From positions 20,506-84,505 of the forward strand of contig JAJPHW010000100.1 in assembly GCA_021325035.1 (NCBI GenBank): a stretch of DNA of 64,000 nt, in the 5' to 3' direction. A model generated the notes under the pieces. It was not told where the DNA came from, ran no database searches, and was given only the letters and a program-made list of their open reading frames with translations. The DNA is from Terriglobia bacterium (GTDB lineage Bacteria > Acidobacteriota > Terriglobia > Terriglobales > Acidobacteriaceae). Below, piece by piece: positions 1 to 8,089 of this stretch. Position numbers and translations under genes: made by a program. Numbering within the stretch: position 1 is the stretch's first letter; each line of letters opens with the position of its first letter.

Positions 1-474
1 GCGCGATCCAGTGCAGCGGATATTATTGTTCGTATAACTGCCGATTGTCCATTCGTTGATCCTGAATTGATTGACGAAACCATTGCTCTTCTACGACGTG
101 AAGAAGCCGATTATTCCGCGACAGATGTACCAGCGACGATTCCCCGTGGGACGGATGTCGAAGCTTTTACTTTTCCTGTGTTGGAGCGCGGTTGGTTGGA
201 ATCGTCTCAACCTCATGAGCGCGAGCATGTAACTCCATACTTTTATCAGCATCCGGAATTGTTCCGGCTGGCCACTCTTAAAAGCGAGTTAGACTGCCAG
301 AAGTATCGCTGGACGCTTGATACTCCTGACGACCTAACTCTGCTACGCGAAATTGCCCGCGAATTTAAGGGCAATTGCACTTTTACCTGGCGCGAGATCG
401 TCGCTTTGATGAAACACAGGCCAGATCTTATGACGTGGAATGCGCAAGTTGTTCAGAAGTCAGTTAAGTCATGA
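1..474 (+). CDS. SpsF/PseF-like cytidylyltransferase, C-terminal part (5' end outside window)
   Basis: The reading frame is open from base 1, so the start lies upstream. The visible 157 residues match the C-terminal half of SpsF-like CMP-sugar synthetases: VRITADCPFVDPELID at the window edge, then GTDVEAF, REHVTPYFY and a WTLDTPDDL segment, all typical of the family. Such enzymes activate nonulosonic acids with CTP; next to PseG-like and PseI-like genes the likely product is CMP-pseudaminic acid or a relative. The stop overlaps the ATG of the next gene (ATGA, 471-474), which suggests translational coupling. The exact sugar cannot be read from sequence, and the nucleotide-binding N-terminus is not in the window. 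Confidence 0.85.
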   Translation, partial: ARSSAADIIVRITADCPFVDPELIDETIALLRREEADYSATDVPATIPRGTDVEAFTFPVLERGWLESSQPHEREHVTPYFYQHPELFRLATLKSELDCQKYRWTLDTPDDLTLLREIAREFKGNCTFTWREIVALMKHRPDLMTWNAQVVQKSVKS

Positions 475-1568
475 GGCCGGTCACGAAGACATTGCTTATA
501 CGCGCCGATGCGAGCGTTCCACGCGGCACGGGCCACGTAATGCGCTGCTTGGCTATTGCGCAGGCTTGGAAAGATGCCGGCGGTGAGGTGACGTATGCCA
601 TGGCTGAATCCACGCCATCAGTGGAAAGCAGACTCGATCAAGAGGGAATCAAAATTTTCTCCATACCGAGCACTCCGGGAAGTGCGCACGATGCTGAAAG
701 TCTTGTGGAATGTGCGCTTTCACAAAATGCAGATTGGTTGATCGTGGATGGTTATCATTTTGGCAAAGAGTATTGCCAGGCGCTTAAAGTTGCTGGGCTG
801 CGATTCCTCATCATCGCCGATCACAACACAAGCGTATGTGAGTCAGCTGACTTTCTCTTAAATCCGGATGTGTCGGACGAGCGAGAAGTGCGAGGTAATT
901 ATGGTCCACATGCCACACTACTGCTCGGCCCGCGGTACGCTCTTCTACGACGTGAATTCACATCCTGGAAATTTGCCGCCAGAGAGCCGGCGGATGGGCT
1001 ATTGAAAGTGCTGGTAACCATGGGCGGCAGCGATCCAGAAAATTTATCCCTACGCATAATGAATGCTTTGCAGAAATGTGGGCTGCAAGATTTAGAAGTG
1101 GCGGTGCTCGTTGGTGGCAGCAACCCGCACTTTGAAAAGTTGGATTATCTACAAAAGCATTCCGCCTCCAAATTTAAGCTCATCAAAGATGCTAGTAGTG
1201 TGCCGCAATGGATGGCATGGGCAGATGTTGCGGTAACCGCTGCTGGCAACTCTATATGGGAACTTATGTTCATGGGGTGCCCGGTCATTTGTTGTACTCG
1301 CGGCCCGGAAGACGAAAGATTACTGGCGCGCCTAGCGAAATGTCATGCCGCCATGGATATCGGTCCTTCATCCCATACTCAATTGGAGGAACGATTCCTT
1401 CGTGAATTCATGATTCTACGAGAGCACAAATTGCGTGAGGTAATGGCCAAGAACGGGCGTGCACTCGTCGATGGGTTAGGCGCTATGCGCGTCGTCGAGC
1501 AACTTTTGGCAGTGAAAGACCATACACAAAACAAAACTCAACATACAAGCGGAAGTATTCGTTCATGA
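471..1568 (+). CDS. pseG: PseG-like UDP-sugar hydrolase (nonulosonate pathway)
   Basis: This 365-residue protein resembles PseG, the GT-B-fold hydrolase that removes UDP from UDP-2,4-diacetamido-2,4,6-trideoxy-L-altrose before condensation with PEP. Near residue 11 it has RADASVPRGTGHVMRC, the conserved N-terminal loop with the GH-x-x-R motif. The second half carries VTMGGSDPENLSLR and an AAGNSIWELMFMGCPV segment, the usual nucleotide-binding part of the fold. It overlaps the cytidylyltransferase upstream and the WbqC-like gene downstream by 4 bases each. PseF-, PseG- and PseI-type genes together make a pseudaminic-acid-type pathway the best reading; another diacetamido nonulosonate is possible. 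Confidence 0.85.
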   Translation: MRPVTKTLLIRADASVPRGTGHVMRCLAIAQAWKDAGGEVTYAMAESTPSVESRLDQEGIKIFSIPSTPGSAHDAESLVECALSQNADWLIVDGYHFGKEYCQALKVAGLRFLIIADHNTSVCESADFLLNPDVSDEREVRGNYGPHATLLLGPRYALLRREFTSWKFAAREPADGLLKVLVTMGGSDPENLSLRIMNALQKCGLQDLEVAVLVGGSNPHFEKLDYLQKHSASKFKLIKDASSVPQWMAWADVAVTAAGNSIWELMFMGCPVICCTRGPEDERLLARLAKCHAAMDIGPSSHTQLEERFLREFMILREHKLREVMAKNGRALVDGLGAMRVVEQLLAVKDHTQNKTQHTSGSIRS

Positions 1569-2308
1569 AAGTCGCGATTTCCCAACCAACGTATCTGCCT
1601 TGGATTGGTTATTTCGATTTGATGGATCAGGTGGACACGTTTGTTTTTCTTGATGATGTGCAGTTTGAGAAACAATCCTGGCAGCAGCGCAATCGAATTA
1701 AAACTCCGACAGGCTTGCAATGGCTTACTGTTCCAGTAATTTTTCGCGGACGCTTAGAACAAAAAATTCAGGATGTTGAAATCCGTGTACCCGATTTTTG
1801 GCGCGATCACTTACGCGCCATCGAACTGAATTATCGTCGTGCGCCGTTTTTCACCTCGTTTTTTGGGGAACTGATTTCTATCCTGGATTCTGCAGGATCT
1901 CAATTGGCTGATCTGAACATACGATTGATTGAGTGGTGCGCAAAGTTACTCGGCATTCGTTCCCGGTTGATCCGATCATCGCAGCTTCAGCAAGAAGGCA
2001 AACGCACCGAATTGTTGGCGAATATCTGCAATCACCTTGGCGCCGAAGAATACGTTTCTCCGATTGGGTCAGCCGCGTATCTATTGCTGGAACGGGAAGT
2101 ATTGCGCGAGCGTGGAATTCAATTGACCTTCCAAAACTATATGCATCCGGAATACCGTCAGATGTTTCCGCCATTTCTGCCCTATGCCTGCATTCTTGAC
2201 CTGTTCTTTAATGTCGGCCCGGATTCGCCGGGCGTCATGCGGGGAGGACACGGCGTGCCCCTCTCGCCGGAGGCGCTGGATTCCAGGGTTTCTGCAACGG
2301 ATGGTTAA
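1565..2308 (+). CDS. WbqC-family protein
   Basis: The 247-residue product starts with VAISQPTYLPWIGYFDLMD and continues with FLDDVQFEKQSWQQRNRIK, the signature of the WbqC family found in O-antigen and nonulosonate loci. The biochemical role of the family is poorly defined; an acyl- or aminoacyl-transfer step on the sugar has been suggested. Length is typical. The ATG sits in an ATGA overlap with the pseG-like stop. Its stop abuts the stop of a convergent methyltransferase gene, so this three-gene run ends here with no room for a terminator. Confidence 0.85.
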   Translation: MKVAISQPTYLPWIGYFDLMDQVDTFVFLDDVQFEKQSWQQRNRIKTPTGLQWLTVPVIFRGRLEQKIQDVEIRVPDFWRDHLRAIELNYRRAPFFTSFFGELISILDSAGSQLADLNIRLIEWCAKLLGIRSRLIRSSQLQQEGKRTELLANICNHLGAEEYVSPIGSAAYLLLEREVLRERGIQLTFQNYMHPEYRQMFPPFLPYACILDLFFNVGPDSPGVMRGGHGVPLSPEALDSRVSATDG

Positions 2309-2971
2309 TTATTTTTCAGCCGTGATCAACCAGTCAGAGTGGAGTTGAGTGCGTTGTCCCGTCGTAGTCTCCGTCTTTTCAAACACGACATTCCGAAAAG
2401 CACGAAAATAGTCGGGAACATCGTGAATTGCCAGAAAATGTTGAACTGTGCCCAGCTCATTGGTCTTGGATATTGTCAGACGAAAAGTGTTTGGCGCAAT
2501 ATATTCTCCTTTGCCATGGCGGAAATCTTGCGTAGTGCGCAGTACTGCGAATAATTTTCCCTTTGGCGTCAGCACGCGGTGAGCTTCCGCAATCCCTTTT
2601 TGCATATCTTCAGCAGTGCCGTAGTAGAAAACGCCAAAGCTCATCACGAGCTCGAAGCATTGATCAGGAAAAGGAAGAGCACGAAAAGACGATAGGGCAA
2701 GGCGCGATGGATCATGTGCTTCAAGTAAACGCTGCCGCGCATGGGTCAGGCCTGAAAAGGAAATATCGACCCCAAAAGCTGCAAACCCCAGTTCCGCAGC
2801 AAGCTTTACATGCCGGCCAGCGCCCAAGCCGATATCAAGAAATCGCACTTGAGTGGAACCTTCCAACATGCCACGGTTCGCCATCATAAATCGAACAGCA
2901 TGATCGCTCGGATAGATTGGGCGAAACCGGGGCTCGTTATGGAGGTGGTTCCAGTGCGTTGCAATGTCCAT
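2309..2971 (-). CDS. SAM-dependent methyltransferase (class I)
   Basis: This 220-residue protein has a clear SAM-binding motif I, FLDIGLGAGRHVKLA, followed by FGVDIS (motif II acidic residue) and LALSSFRALPFPDQCFELV (motifs III/IV), as in Methyltransf_11/25 enzymes. It is the only minus-strand gene in the first 28.5 kb. It is convergent with the WbqC-like gene and divergent from the pseI-like gene, with 74 bases between the two starts. The substrate is unknown; a sugar or a small metabolite of the glycan pathway is plausible. Its orientation means separate transcription from the main cluster. Confidence 0.8.
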   Translation of the reverse strand: MDIATHWNHLHNEPRFRPIYPSDHAVRFMMANRGMLEGSTQVRFLDIGLGAGRHVKLAAELGFAAFGVDISFSGLTHARQRLLEAHDPSRLALSSFRALPFPDQCFELVMSFGVFYYGTAEDMQKGIAEAHRVLTPKGKLFAVLRTTQDFRHGKGEYIAPNTFRLTISKTNELGTVQHFLAIHDVPDYFRAFRNVVFEKTETTTGQRTQLHSDWLITAEK

Positions 2972-3045
2972 GTTAGGGGTACTCTAACTGAAGCATAATC
3001 ATTCGGAAAGTTAACGCAGATGTATTAGTCGTCACGAGAAGGTAA

Positions 3046-4137
3046 ATGAAGGTAAACCCACCAAATTCCGTTGGCGCAACTCAGGCCATGCCTGAATTTG
3101 CAATCAACGCCAGGAAAATTGGGTCCGGCCATCCCGTTTACATCATTGCTGAACTGTCTGCCAATCATCATCAGGATTTTGAGCAGGCAGTACAAATCAT
3201 TCGCGCTGCTAGAGATGCGGGAGCCGACGCAGTCAAACTTCAGACCTACACGCCGGACACGATCACAATCCGCAGCGACCGTGAATATTTTCGCGTGAGC
3301 GGCGGAACCCTTTGGGACGGGAAGACGCTCTACGACCTTTACGGTGAAGCCTATACGCCGTGGGAATGGCAGCCTAAACTGAAGCAGGCTGCGAATGAAA
3401 TTGGGCTTGATCTCTTTTCATCACCGTTTGATCCGACTTCTGTGGATTTTCTTGAACAGATGAATGTACCTGCATACAAAGTAGCTTCGTTTGAGCTAGT
3501 GGATATTCCATTGATAGAAAAGATTGCCCGCACAGGAAAGCCGATCATCATGTCCACGGGTATGGCGACAACCGATGAAATTGACGAGGCGCTAGGAACC
3601 GCCCGCGGGGCGGGAGCAACACACGTTGCATTGCTCAAATGTACCAGTGCTTACCCTTCCCAGCCGGAGGACATGAACCTACGCACCATTCCGGAGATGA
3701 TTCGGCGTTTTAATGCTCCAGTAGGACTCTCCGATCATTCATCTGAGATTGCTGTGCCGGTTGCGGCGGTTTCTTTGGGTGCCTGCATCATCGAGAAGCA
3801 CTTAACTTTATCGAGAGCTGTTAAGGGCCCAGATAGTGCATTTTCTCTTGAACCAGATGAATTCAAGGCAATGGTGAGTGCAGTCCGAGTCGCCGAAAAG
3901 GCCTTAGGGCACGTGCATTTCGGCGCAGGCGCCCACGAAGAAAGCAGCCGTGTTTTTCGCAGGTCGTTGTTCATCGTCAAAGATGTGAAATGCGGAGAAG
4001 AGCTAACAACGATAAATGTTCGCTCGATTCGACCAGGGCATGGACTGCACACCCGCTATTTGAAGGACATTATTGGTAAACGGGTAAAGCGAGACATAGA
4101 GCAGGGAACTCCGTTAAGTTGGGACTTGGTGGAATAG
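3046..4137 (+). CDS. pseI: PseI-like nonulosonic (pseudaminic) acid synthase
   Basis: This 363-residue enzyme belongs to the NeuB/PseI family, which condenses PEP with a 6-carbon diacetamido sugar to make a 9-carbon nonulosonic acid. Visible family features are YIIAELSANHHQDFEQA, DAVKLQTYTPDTITI, KVASFELVDIPLI, ALLKCTSAYPSQPEDMNL, GLSDHSSEI and EKHLTLSR in the TIM barrel. A C-terminal SAF (antifreeze-like) domain follows at about residues 300-360. The ELSANH and YPSQPED spellings fit PseI better than sialic acid synthase. A GAGAAGG-like ribosome site lies just before the ATG; a second in-frame ATG at 3088 begins closer to the conserved domain. Confidence 0.9.
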   Translation: MKVNPPNSVGATQAMPEFAINARKIGSGHPVYIIAELSANHHQDFEQAVQIIRAARDAGADAVKLQTYTPDTITIRSDREYFRVSGGTLWDGKTLYDLYGEAYTPWEWQPKLKQAANEIGLDLFSSPFDPTSVDFLEQMNVPAYKVASFELVDIPLIEKIARTGKPIIMSTGMATTDEIDEALGTARGAGATHVALLKCTSAYPSQPEDMNLRTIPEMIRRFNAPVGLSDHSSEIAVPVAAVSLGACIIEKHLTLSRAVKGPDSAFSLEPDEFKAMVSAVRVAEKALGHVHFGAGAHEESSRVFRRSLFIVKDVKCGEELTTINVRSIRPGHGLHTRYLKDIIGKRVKRDIEQGTPLSWDLVE

Positions 4138-4139
4138 CT

Positions 4140-5228
4140 ATGCGACTGGCGTCCCCCATTTTGAAAAGATTTATTTATCCGGCGCTGGCAAAGACCGGTC
4201 AACTGCGCCATCGTTCCGGCGCGGGACCGGCAATCGTTACTTATCACGGCGTGCTTCCACGCGGATATGTCGTGCGGGACCGCAACGCCGATTGGAGCAT
4301 GGTGCGCCCGGAATCTTTGCGGCAGCAGCTCGGATTGTTGAAAAAGCATTATCGCATTATCACTCCCGGACAATTTCTTGCATGGTGCGAGGGCGAAACG
4401 GACCTTCCGCCGAATTCCGTCCTAATTACTTGTGACGACGGAATGCAAACCGCGGTGACAGAAATGATGCCGCTTCTAGCGGACATGAACCTTTCGGGGT
4501 TGTTTTTTGTAACAGAGCAGGCGCTTCTCAATCAGGCTTCGATGCTCTGGCATGAAGAGTTGTACTTGATGTTGCTAACGGCCCCAGAGCGAATTTCACT
4601 GCACCTGCCGTCATTAGGAATTGACGAGTATGCGTCAGGCCGCATGGAAAAACGCGACCTGTGGTGGAAATTAATCCACGAGCTATCAAAATTTGAATCA
4701 GTACAAAGAAGTAGGCTGATAGATATTGTAAGCTGGCAAATTCACGTTAAGCCAAACTGGAAAGATGCATACGCGGAAGACCCAGTTTTGCAGAGCCGTT
4801 TTTTCACTCTCAATCTTCAAGAAACGCGAGCTTTGTTAGAGGCAGGAATGAGTATTGGCGCGCATAGCCTGTCGCATCCGATCCTGTCGCAAGCCTCGTC
4901 GGACTTGGCTTGGCGTGAAATCGCCGAAAGCAAGCATCGCATTGAGCAAGCTTTACGAAGCCGGGTTTGGGCCATGGCCTATCCATTTGGCGACATAGGG
5001 TCAGTGGGACTGCGCGAAGTAGGGATGGTGGAGCGCGCCGGATATAGCTGTGCCTTTGTAAATTTTGGCGGCGGGTTCGGCGCTCCTCAAAATATTTTCG
5101 CTATGCAGCGGGTCCATGTGACGGGAGACATGAGTTTGAGTGAATTTGAAGCGCATGTTTCAGGTCTTCATCGTTCTTTACGGCAGAGATTCTTTCAAAA
5201 ACTTCCAACTTTGGCCGCAGCGGCATGA
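4140..5228 (+). CDS. NodB-type polysaccharide deacetylase
   Basis: The 362-residue protein shows the NodB fold: IVTYHGVLP at the first strand, LITCDDGMQT (catalytic and metal Asp pair), GAHSLSHPILS (metal-binding His-x3-His) and a late MAYPFGD motif. Such enzymes remove N- or O-acetyl groups from polysaccharides or lipid-linked sugars. The ATG at 4140 comes 2 bases after the pseI-like stop; a TTG at 4119 would extend it by 7 residues and overlap pseI. No signal peptide is evident at the N-terminus (MRLASPILKRFIYPALAK), so a cytoplasmic or membrane-associated role is inferred. Confidence 0.85.
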   Translation: MRLASPILKRFIYPALAKTGQLRHRSGAGPAIVTYHGVLPRGYVVRDRNADWSMVRPESLRQQLGLLKKHYRIITPGQFLAWCEGETDLPPNSVLITCDDGMQTAVTEMMPLLADMNLSGLFFVTEQALLNQASMLWHEELYLMLLTAPERISLHLPSLGIDEYASGRMEKRDLWWKLIHELSKFESVQRSRLIDIVSWQIHVKPNWKDAYAEDPVLQSRFFTLNLQETRALLEAGMSIGAHSLSHPILSQASSDLAWREIAESKHRIEQALRSRVWAMAYPFGDIGSVGLREVGMVERAGYSCAFVNFGGGFGAPQNIFAMQRVHVTGDMSLSEFEAHVSGLHRSLRQRFFQKLPTLAAAA

Positions 5229-5244
5229 ATTGCCGCTGACAGTC

Positions 5245-6720
5245 ATGAATATCGTTGTCCATCGGGAAATTCCCGCCGCCCCAGTTCTTCAAAAAGACTG
5301 GAATCTCCTCGTAAGCAAGATGAAATCTCCAGAAGTTTTTTACACGTACGAGTGGGCGCTTGCAGTTGCGCGTTCCAAAGAAGGCTCGCGTGCTCCGCTA
5401 CTGTTGTTGGGATATTCGAGAGGGAATTTGGCGGGCGTCGCCGCGCTCGCAACATTGCAGGATGGCAGTGTGCAATTCTTATGTGCAAATACCGCTGATT
5501 ATTGTGATTTTGTCAGCAGCCCGGATGATCGGGGTGAGTTTGTACAGTCGGTATTTGCAGAACTCCGCAAAGAGAATTTTCGTTCGATTGCATTGGCGAA
5601 TATCCCCTCTACATCTGACACCTGCCATGCCTTGCGCGCATTGAAGAACCTGCCTGAATCCCATGTCTTTTCGCGGACCGCTTACCGGTGTGGCCAGGTT
5701 GTGCTCGGTTCACAAGAAAATCGGGAAGAGATGCGGCAATCATTATGGCGCAAAAAGAGCTTTCGGCACGATTCGGCTGCTCTTTCAAAACTCGGCAAAC
5801 TGCGGGTCGTACACAAAGTATCATCCCAGGAAATTTTAGATTTGCTGCCCAAGTTTTTCCAGGCGCATGTCGCTCGTTTTCTTGCCAAAGATCAAATCAG
5901 CAATATCGCTTTTCCGGAGCGCCGGGTCTTTCTTTTGGAACTGGCAAAGCTGCTTTCGCATGCGGGTTGGCTGAAATTCAGCTGCCTTATGGCGGGAGAT
6001 CGCACAATTGCATGGAACTATGGATTCGAGTTCTCAGGCAGTTGGTTCTGGTATCAGCCGACATTTGATACGGCGTTCAGCCGGCACTTTCCGGGGTTTT
6101 GCCTGTTGGCAATGATCGTCGCCGAAGCTAGTGAGCAAAGTGGGGTGCAACGGATAGATCTTGGCTTAGGGGATGAAAGCTACAAAGCTCGGCTGACCAC
6201 GGAGAGCAGAGAAACGGTTCACGTTACGATTTCGCGTACGTATGTTTCCCACGTTCGAACCGTATTGCGTTTTAAGGTGGGCCAGGTAGTTAAAAGATTC
6301 CCCAAGGTTGAGCGCGTGATACGTTACGGACTACATAAATTAAAGATATTGAAGCAAGGAAGATGGAGAGATAGAGAAGCGGATATACGTGAATGGGTGT
6401 TGGAACCTGAGAACAAAGTAAAGTATGGCGAGGCGACAACTCAACCTCTTACTCTCGATCTTCTCGCCCGTTTGGTTATGGATCACGTGAATGAGCCGCA
6501 CACAGTTGAATTTGCATTACATGCAGCTGCGAATTTAAAAGATACTAATCAGCAAGCGATTGCATTAGTTGATCAAAAGGGAGATCCGCTAAAGATTTTT
6601 TGCGCGCAACCGAATGGGGTCCATGCCATAAAGAAAAATTGCGTGGAAGGTGCGGGCTTGGTTGCTTCCGATATAGTGCATGCTGATTCTTCCCCGGTAG
6701 TCAATGAGGTCAAGATTTGA
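5245..6720 (+). CDS. CelD/BcsL-type GNAT acetyltransferase with C-terminal extension
   Basis: The 491-residue protein resembles the GNAT_6 (CelD/BcsL, FemAB-like) acyltransferases found in exopolysaccharide loci. YTYEWALAVAR near the start and DLGLGDESYKARL near residue 320 match the two best-conserved family blocks. These enzymes probably acylate glycan precursors with acyl-CoA. The ATG at 5245 follows the deacetylase stop by 16 bases; earlier in-frame starts (5140) would overlap the upstream gene by about 90 bases and lack family similarity. About 100 residues after residue 390 have no counterpart I recognise and may be a separate small domain. Confidence 0.8.
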   Translation: MNIVVHREIPAAPVLQKDWNLLVSKMKSPEVFYTYEWALAVARSKEGSRAPLLLLGYSRGNLAGVAALATLQDGSVQFLCANTADYCDFVSSPDDRGEFVQSVFAELRKENFRSIALANIPSTSDTCHALRALKNLPESHVFSRTAYRCGQVVLGSQENREEMRQSLWRKKSFRHDSAALSKLGKLRVVHKVSSQEILDLLPKFFQAHVARFLAKDQISNIAFPERRVFLLELAKLLSHAGWLKFSCLMAGDRTIAWNYGFEFSGSWFWYQPTFDTAFSRHFPGFCLLAMIVAEASEQSGVQRIDLGLGDESYKARLTTESRETVHVTISRTYVSHVRTVLRFKVGQVVKRFPKVERVIRYGLHKLKILKQGRWRDREADIREWVLEPENKVKYGEATTQPLTLDLLARLVMDHVNEPHTVEFALHAAANLKDTNQQAIALVDQKGDPLKIFCAQPNGVHAIKKNCVEGAGLVASDIVHADSSPVVNEVKI

Positions 6721-6917
6721 CGAATACAACGCGCACAGTTCATCTGCCGGAATCTCTCTGCGAAGCTATGGAGCAGAAGTTTGGGGAAAGATTCGGTTCG
6801 CTCGATCAATGCTTAATTTTTGTCATGCAAGAACTTACGCGCGACGATGCAGCGCAAATGGATCAAGCTGAGCAAAAAATCATCGAACAGCGATTGAAAG
6901 ACCTGGGCTATATCTGA
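6717..6917 (+). CDS. small ribbon-helix-helix-like protein of glycan locus
   Basis: A 66-residue protein begins with RTVHLPESLCEAMEQKFG, a beta strand plus helix pattern like the N-terminus of CopG/ribbon-helix-helix proteins. It ends with EQKIIEQRLKDLGYI, a tail also seen at the C-termini of some sulfatase/phosphodiesterase-like proteins. The start is TTG at 6717, overlapping the GNAT stop, with GAGGT at 6706-6710 at good spacing; the next ATG lies inside the conserved part. Position between the GNAT and deacetylase-like genes suggests a scaffold or regulatory role in the glycan operon, but function is unknown. Confidence 0.65.
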   Translation: MTNTTRTVHLPESLCEAMEQKFGERFGSLDQCLIFVMQELTRDDAAQMDQAEQKIIEQRLKDLGYI

Positions 6918-6940
6918 CAGCGTGTCTCAGGAACTCACTT

Positions 6941-8089
6941 ATGTTGAGGCTCGCAAAAAAAGTCTGGGGTCGAGTCAGCCAACGGCGGCCTGTGCGCGGT
7001 TACTCTTTCAGCCGCCCATTGGTTGGGATTCAAAGCGACGATTGGGGCCGCGTAGGAGTGCGCGACCATCAAGGTGCACATCAGTTACGAGATTCCGGTG
7101 TCGAACTCGGCAGCCATCCTTATGATTCGTACACATTAGAAACAGCGAGTGATGTAAACGCGTTGCGCGAAGTATTGATGCGGCACCGCGATTCGACGGG
7201 ACGAGCGGCTTGCATTGTGATGAATTTTTTATCCGCAAATCTCGATTTTCCCAGGATGGCAGCCAGCGGGTACAAAGATGTCCACCTGCTTCCATTAAAA
7301 CAAGGGTTGCCGGGAAACTGGGAAAGACCGGGGCTTTTTTCGGCATATCAAGAAGGCGTGGCCGATGGGGTGTTCTTCCCTGCCCTGCATGGTTTGACCC
7401 ATTTCTGTCCTGTTGCGGTGGATCATGCGTTGACGAAAGGCGGAGAGCGCGCCGAGACTCTGCACGTATGTTGGCGTGCAGAAACCCCCTACATTTATTG
7501 GCGCATGCCGTGGGTAGGATATGAGTACAGGAATCCAGGGCAGCCCCGCGAAGGGTTTCTCGCGCCAGCTCAACAGGAAAAATTGATTGGACAGGCAGCG
7601 GGGTTTTTTCGAGATTTTTTTTCAACCCTTCCTGCTTCGGCCTGTGCCCCCGGGTATCGCGCCAATCATGAAACGCAGCGAGCTTGGAGCAAATATGGAG
7701 TTCGCGTAGCACAGAATGGCGCGAGTTTGGGAATGCCGCCGGCAATAGACGAATACGGCATGTTGAATTTGTACCGAACGCTGGATTTTGAGCCTTGCTA
7801 TCACGATGTGCCGCTTGAAGAGTCTATGAAGCTAGCCAGCGATAACATTGTTCGCGGGTTGCCAGTGATCATTTCGGTTCACTCGATTAACTTTCATTCT
7901 TCTTTGAGAGATTTTCGTAGTCGTACTCTGGTTTTGCTCGATAAATTTCTTACTGCGTTAGAGAAGAGATTTCCGAATCTTTTGTACGTGCACGATGCCA
8001 ATGTTTATGACCTTGTTCATCAAGGGAAATATAATTCCGCGCAGGATACGATTTCCGTGGTCGTGAGGGAGCAGGAGTTGAGCCGATGA
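6941..8089 (+). CDS. divergent polysaccharide deacetylase-like protein
   Basis: The 382-residue product has GIQSDDWGRVGV near residue 29, which recalls the Asp-Asp strand of NodB-type deacetylases. It also has PALHGLTHF (HxxxH) near residue 148, APGYRANHE near 233 and ISVHSINFHS near 317. The order of these blocks fits a carbohydrate-esterase-4-like barrel, but overall similarity to ordinary NodB proteins is low. Proteins with an SDDWGS-type motif occur in capsule loci and are often labelled polysaccharide (de)acetylase. AGGA lies 8 bases before the ATG. The stop overlaps the sulfatase-like gene by 4 bases, so the two may act as a pair. Confidence 0.6.
   Translation: MLRLAKKVWGRVSQRRPVRGYSFSRPLVGIQSDDWGRVGVRDHQGAHQLRDSGVELGSHPYDSYTLETASDVNALREVLMRHRDSTGRAACIVMNFLSANLDFPRMAASGYKDVHLLPLKQGLPGNWERPGLFSAYQEGVADGVFFPALHGLTHFCPVAVDHALTKGGERAETLHVCWRAETPYIYWRMPWVGYEYRNPGQPREGFLAPAQQEKLIGQAAGFFRDFFSTLPASACAPGYRANHETQRAWSKYGVRVAQNGASLGMPPAIDEYGMLNLYRTLDFEPCYHDVPLEESMKLASDNIVRGLPVIISVHSINFHSSLRDFRSRTLVLLDKFLTALEKRFPNLLYVHDANVYDLVHQGKYNSAQDTISVVVREQELSR

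Noticed and set aside
6246-6262. GTTCGAA segment resembling a tRNA T-arm
   Set aside because: It lies in the middle of the GNAT gene with no acceptor or anticodon stem around it; no tRNA could be folded by eye anywhere in the window.
7008-7745. 245-codon open frame antisense to the deacetylase-like gene
   Set aside because: No recognisable motif, and composition rich in Arg/Pro/Cys/His as expected for shadow frames; the + strand frame has conserved metal-site blocks and stop/start coupling.
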